Positions 6,552 to 7,590 of a DNA stretch of 7,590 bases are shown one piece after another (position 1 is the first letter of the stretch; the number at the start of each line of letters is the position of its first letter). Position numbers and translations under genes: made by a program. The DNA is from Balneolales bacterium. GTDB lineage: Bacteria > Bacteroidota > Rhodothermia > Balneolales > Natronogracilivirgulaceae. The notes beneath the pieces were generated by a model. It saw only the letters and a program-made list of their open reading frames with translations. It did not search any database and was not told the origin of the DNA. Where the stretch lies: NCBI GenBank assembly GCA_007135895.1, contig SLHZ01000039.1:1-7590 (forward strand). Direction: 5' to 3'.

Positions 6552-7590
6552 CTATTTCACGAGGGTCATTTTACGGGTCAGGACTTGTGTTCCGGCTTGC
6601 AGGCGGTACACGTAGACACCGCTTGCGGCCCGGGACGCATCCCAGCTCACCTCGTGGCGGCCGGCTTCGCGGTTTTCGCTGACCAGAAGGGCCATGCGCC
6701 GGCCCAGCATGTCGAACACCTCCAGTGTCACTTCACTGTGTTCGGGCAGAGTGAAGGCGATTTGGGTTACCGGGTTGAACGGATTCGGGTAGTTCTGTTC
6801 CAGTATGAGTTCATGAGGCAGGTCCGTCAGCAGGTCGGATCCGCTGGTTTCCTTCGCCGCAAGCTGAACAAAGCGATAGTCGTCAATGTAAAGGACTCCC
6901 TCATCGGCGCCGTCTGCCGTCTTGGTGAGCTGAAAGCTGTCGGTACGCAGGAGGCCGTCCAGAATGCCGTTGCCATTGACCCATCCCACGACCGGATCAT
7001 TGGCAAGGTCCCAGGAGACCAGTTTCCAGCCCATCCAGTCCAGGTCGTACCACTGGCTTCCTTCCAGCTGGTTGTTGCCGTCGCGGAGCATGAAACGGAA
7101 CCGGTTGCCCGAGCCATCCCCGAAGATATAGGCCTGCAGGATATGCTGATTACTGAATTGCCGGTTTTGGGATGCCGTGGGAGGGAGGTACTGGCGCAGC
7201 AAGTGAGTCGGGGCATCGACAATCCATCCGTAACCCAGTCGCATGGAGCCGGTACTGCCGGTTGCCTGGTTGACTACGGTGGTTTCGTGTTCCCGGGAGG
7301 TGACCTCCGTAACGATGCCTGTGGTACTGCCGCTTTGCTGGGGAACCCACCAGCCGGAGATACCGCTGTTGAAATTATCGATAGTCGTGACCTGCAGGAC
7401 TTCACGCGCATCGGTCTCGAAGGTGAAAGATTCACTGGCGGTGGTGTTGCCGAAGCGGTCGGCAAGACCCGACTGTATGGTAACCGTATATTCGGTGTTG
7501 TTCTTCAGATCGCTCTCCGGGAAGAAATGCAGGATGCTCTGGCGTCCGACCTGGTCGAGCCGTGCCGAACCGCGAATACTGCCATCGTCA
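6552..7590 (-). CDS. Secreted protein, C-terminal fragment: Ig-like domain, jelly-roll carbohydrate-binding-like domain, T9SS sorting domain (5' partial)
   Basis: The reading frame is open from the window edge (first full codon at 7589) to a TAG at 6554-6552, giving 345 residues of a longer protein. The internal ATG at 7244 lies inside a domain and is not a credible start. Residues 1-60 resemble a Big_5-type bacterial Ig-like domain (pattern NTEYTVTI...DRFGNT...FTFET). Residues 68-244 look like a jelly-roll glycan-binding domain: an IDNFNSG opening, a GWW, SGSTTGI, a YIFGDGSGNRFRFMLRDG strand pair, WKLVSWDL, and a closing VLYIDDYRFVQ strand. Residues 261-345 are a T9SS type A sorting domain with LEQNYPNPFNP, SGVYVYRLQAG and a final basic strand ending in VK, so the product is probably exported and surface-attached or released. 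From memory, this tail architecture occurs on secreted glycoside hydrolases of the group, including GHL10-type proteins. The catalytic part is not visible, so the function is unassigned. It is probably the first or an early gene of the operon; the next gene begins 21 bases downstream. Confidence 0.85.
   Translation of the reverse strand, partial: DDGSIRGSARLDQVGRQSILHFFPESDLKNNTEYTVTIQSGLADRFGNTTASESFTFETDAREVLQVTTIDNFNSGISGWWVPQQSGSTTGIVTEVTSREHETTVVNQATGSTGSMRLGYGWIVDAPTHLLRQYLPPTASQNRQFSNQHILQAYIFGDGSGNRFRFMLRDGNNQLEGSQWYDLDWMGWKLVSWDLANDPVVGWVNGNGILDGLLRTDSFQLTKTADGADEGVLYIDDYRFVQLAAKETSGSDLLTDLPHELILEQNYPNPFNPVTQIAFTLPEHSEVTLEVFDMLGRRMALLVSENREAGRHEVSWDASRAASGVYVYRLQAGTQVLTRKMTLVK

Noticed and set aside
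6552..7244. A 230-residue protein starting at ATG 7244
   Set aside because: The frame is open to the window edge, and the ATG falls inside a continuous jelly-roll domain, so this is a partial larger gene.

Overview
The window carries five genes, all on the minus strand and therefore read from position 7590 down to 1. They are tightly packed: the gaps are 21, 82 and 22 bases, and the last pair overlaps by 4 bases as ATGA. This looks like part of one operon, cut at its upstream end. No tRNA, rRNA, CRISPR array or insertion sequence was seen, and no stretch over 100 bases lacks a gene.

The likely source is a member of the Bacteroidota/FCB group, perhaps a Balneolota- or Rhodothermota-like lineage. 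Two proteins end in a type IX secretion (T9SS) sorting domain with the EQNYPNPFNP signature. The DNA is moderately GC-rich, the secreted proteins are acidic, and purine-rich Shine-Dalgarno sites are not evident before the starts. The exact taxon is inference.

In order of transcription: (1) 6552-7590, the C-terminal part of a secreted protein with an Ig-like domain, a carbohydrate-binding-like jelly-roll domain and a T9SS tail; its N-terminal, possibly catalytic, part lies outside the window. (2) 4776-6530, a secreted SdiA-regulated-type beta-propeller with a second beta domain and a T9SS tail. (3) 3542-4693, a Tat-exported calcineurin-like metallophosphoesterase. (4) 1213-3519, a GH84 beta-N-acetylglucosaminidase (O-GlcNAcase/NagJ-like) with a signal peptide and a CBM9-like C-terminal region. 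(5) 8-1216, a multi-pass inner-membrane acyltransferase-like protein of the NagX/HGSNAT (DUF5009) family.

The set suggests handling of an N-acetylhexosamine-containing glycan. Surface proteins may bind or cut it, GH84 may release GlcNAc in the periplasm, and the NagX-like protein may act on amino sugars at the inner membrane. The roles of the phosphoesterase and propeller are open.

The most unusual signal is in the GH84 gene. It contains three separate in-frame tandem repeats with different units (9, 27 and 24 bp). One lies in front of the apparent signal peptide, which makes the true start codon uncertain.
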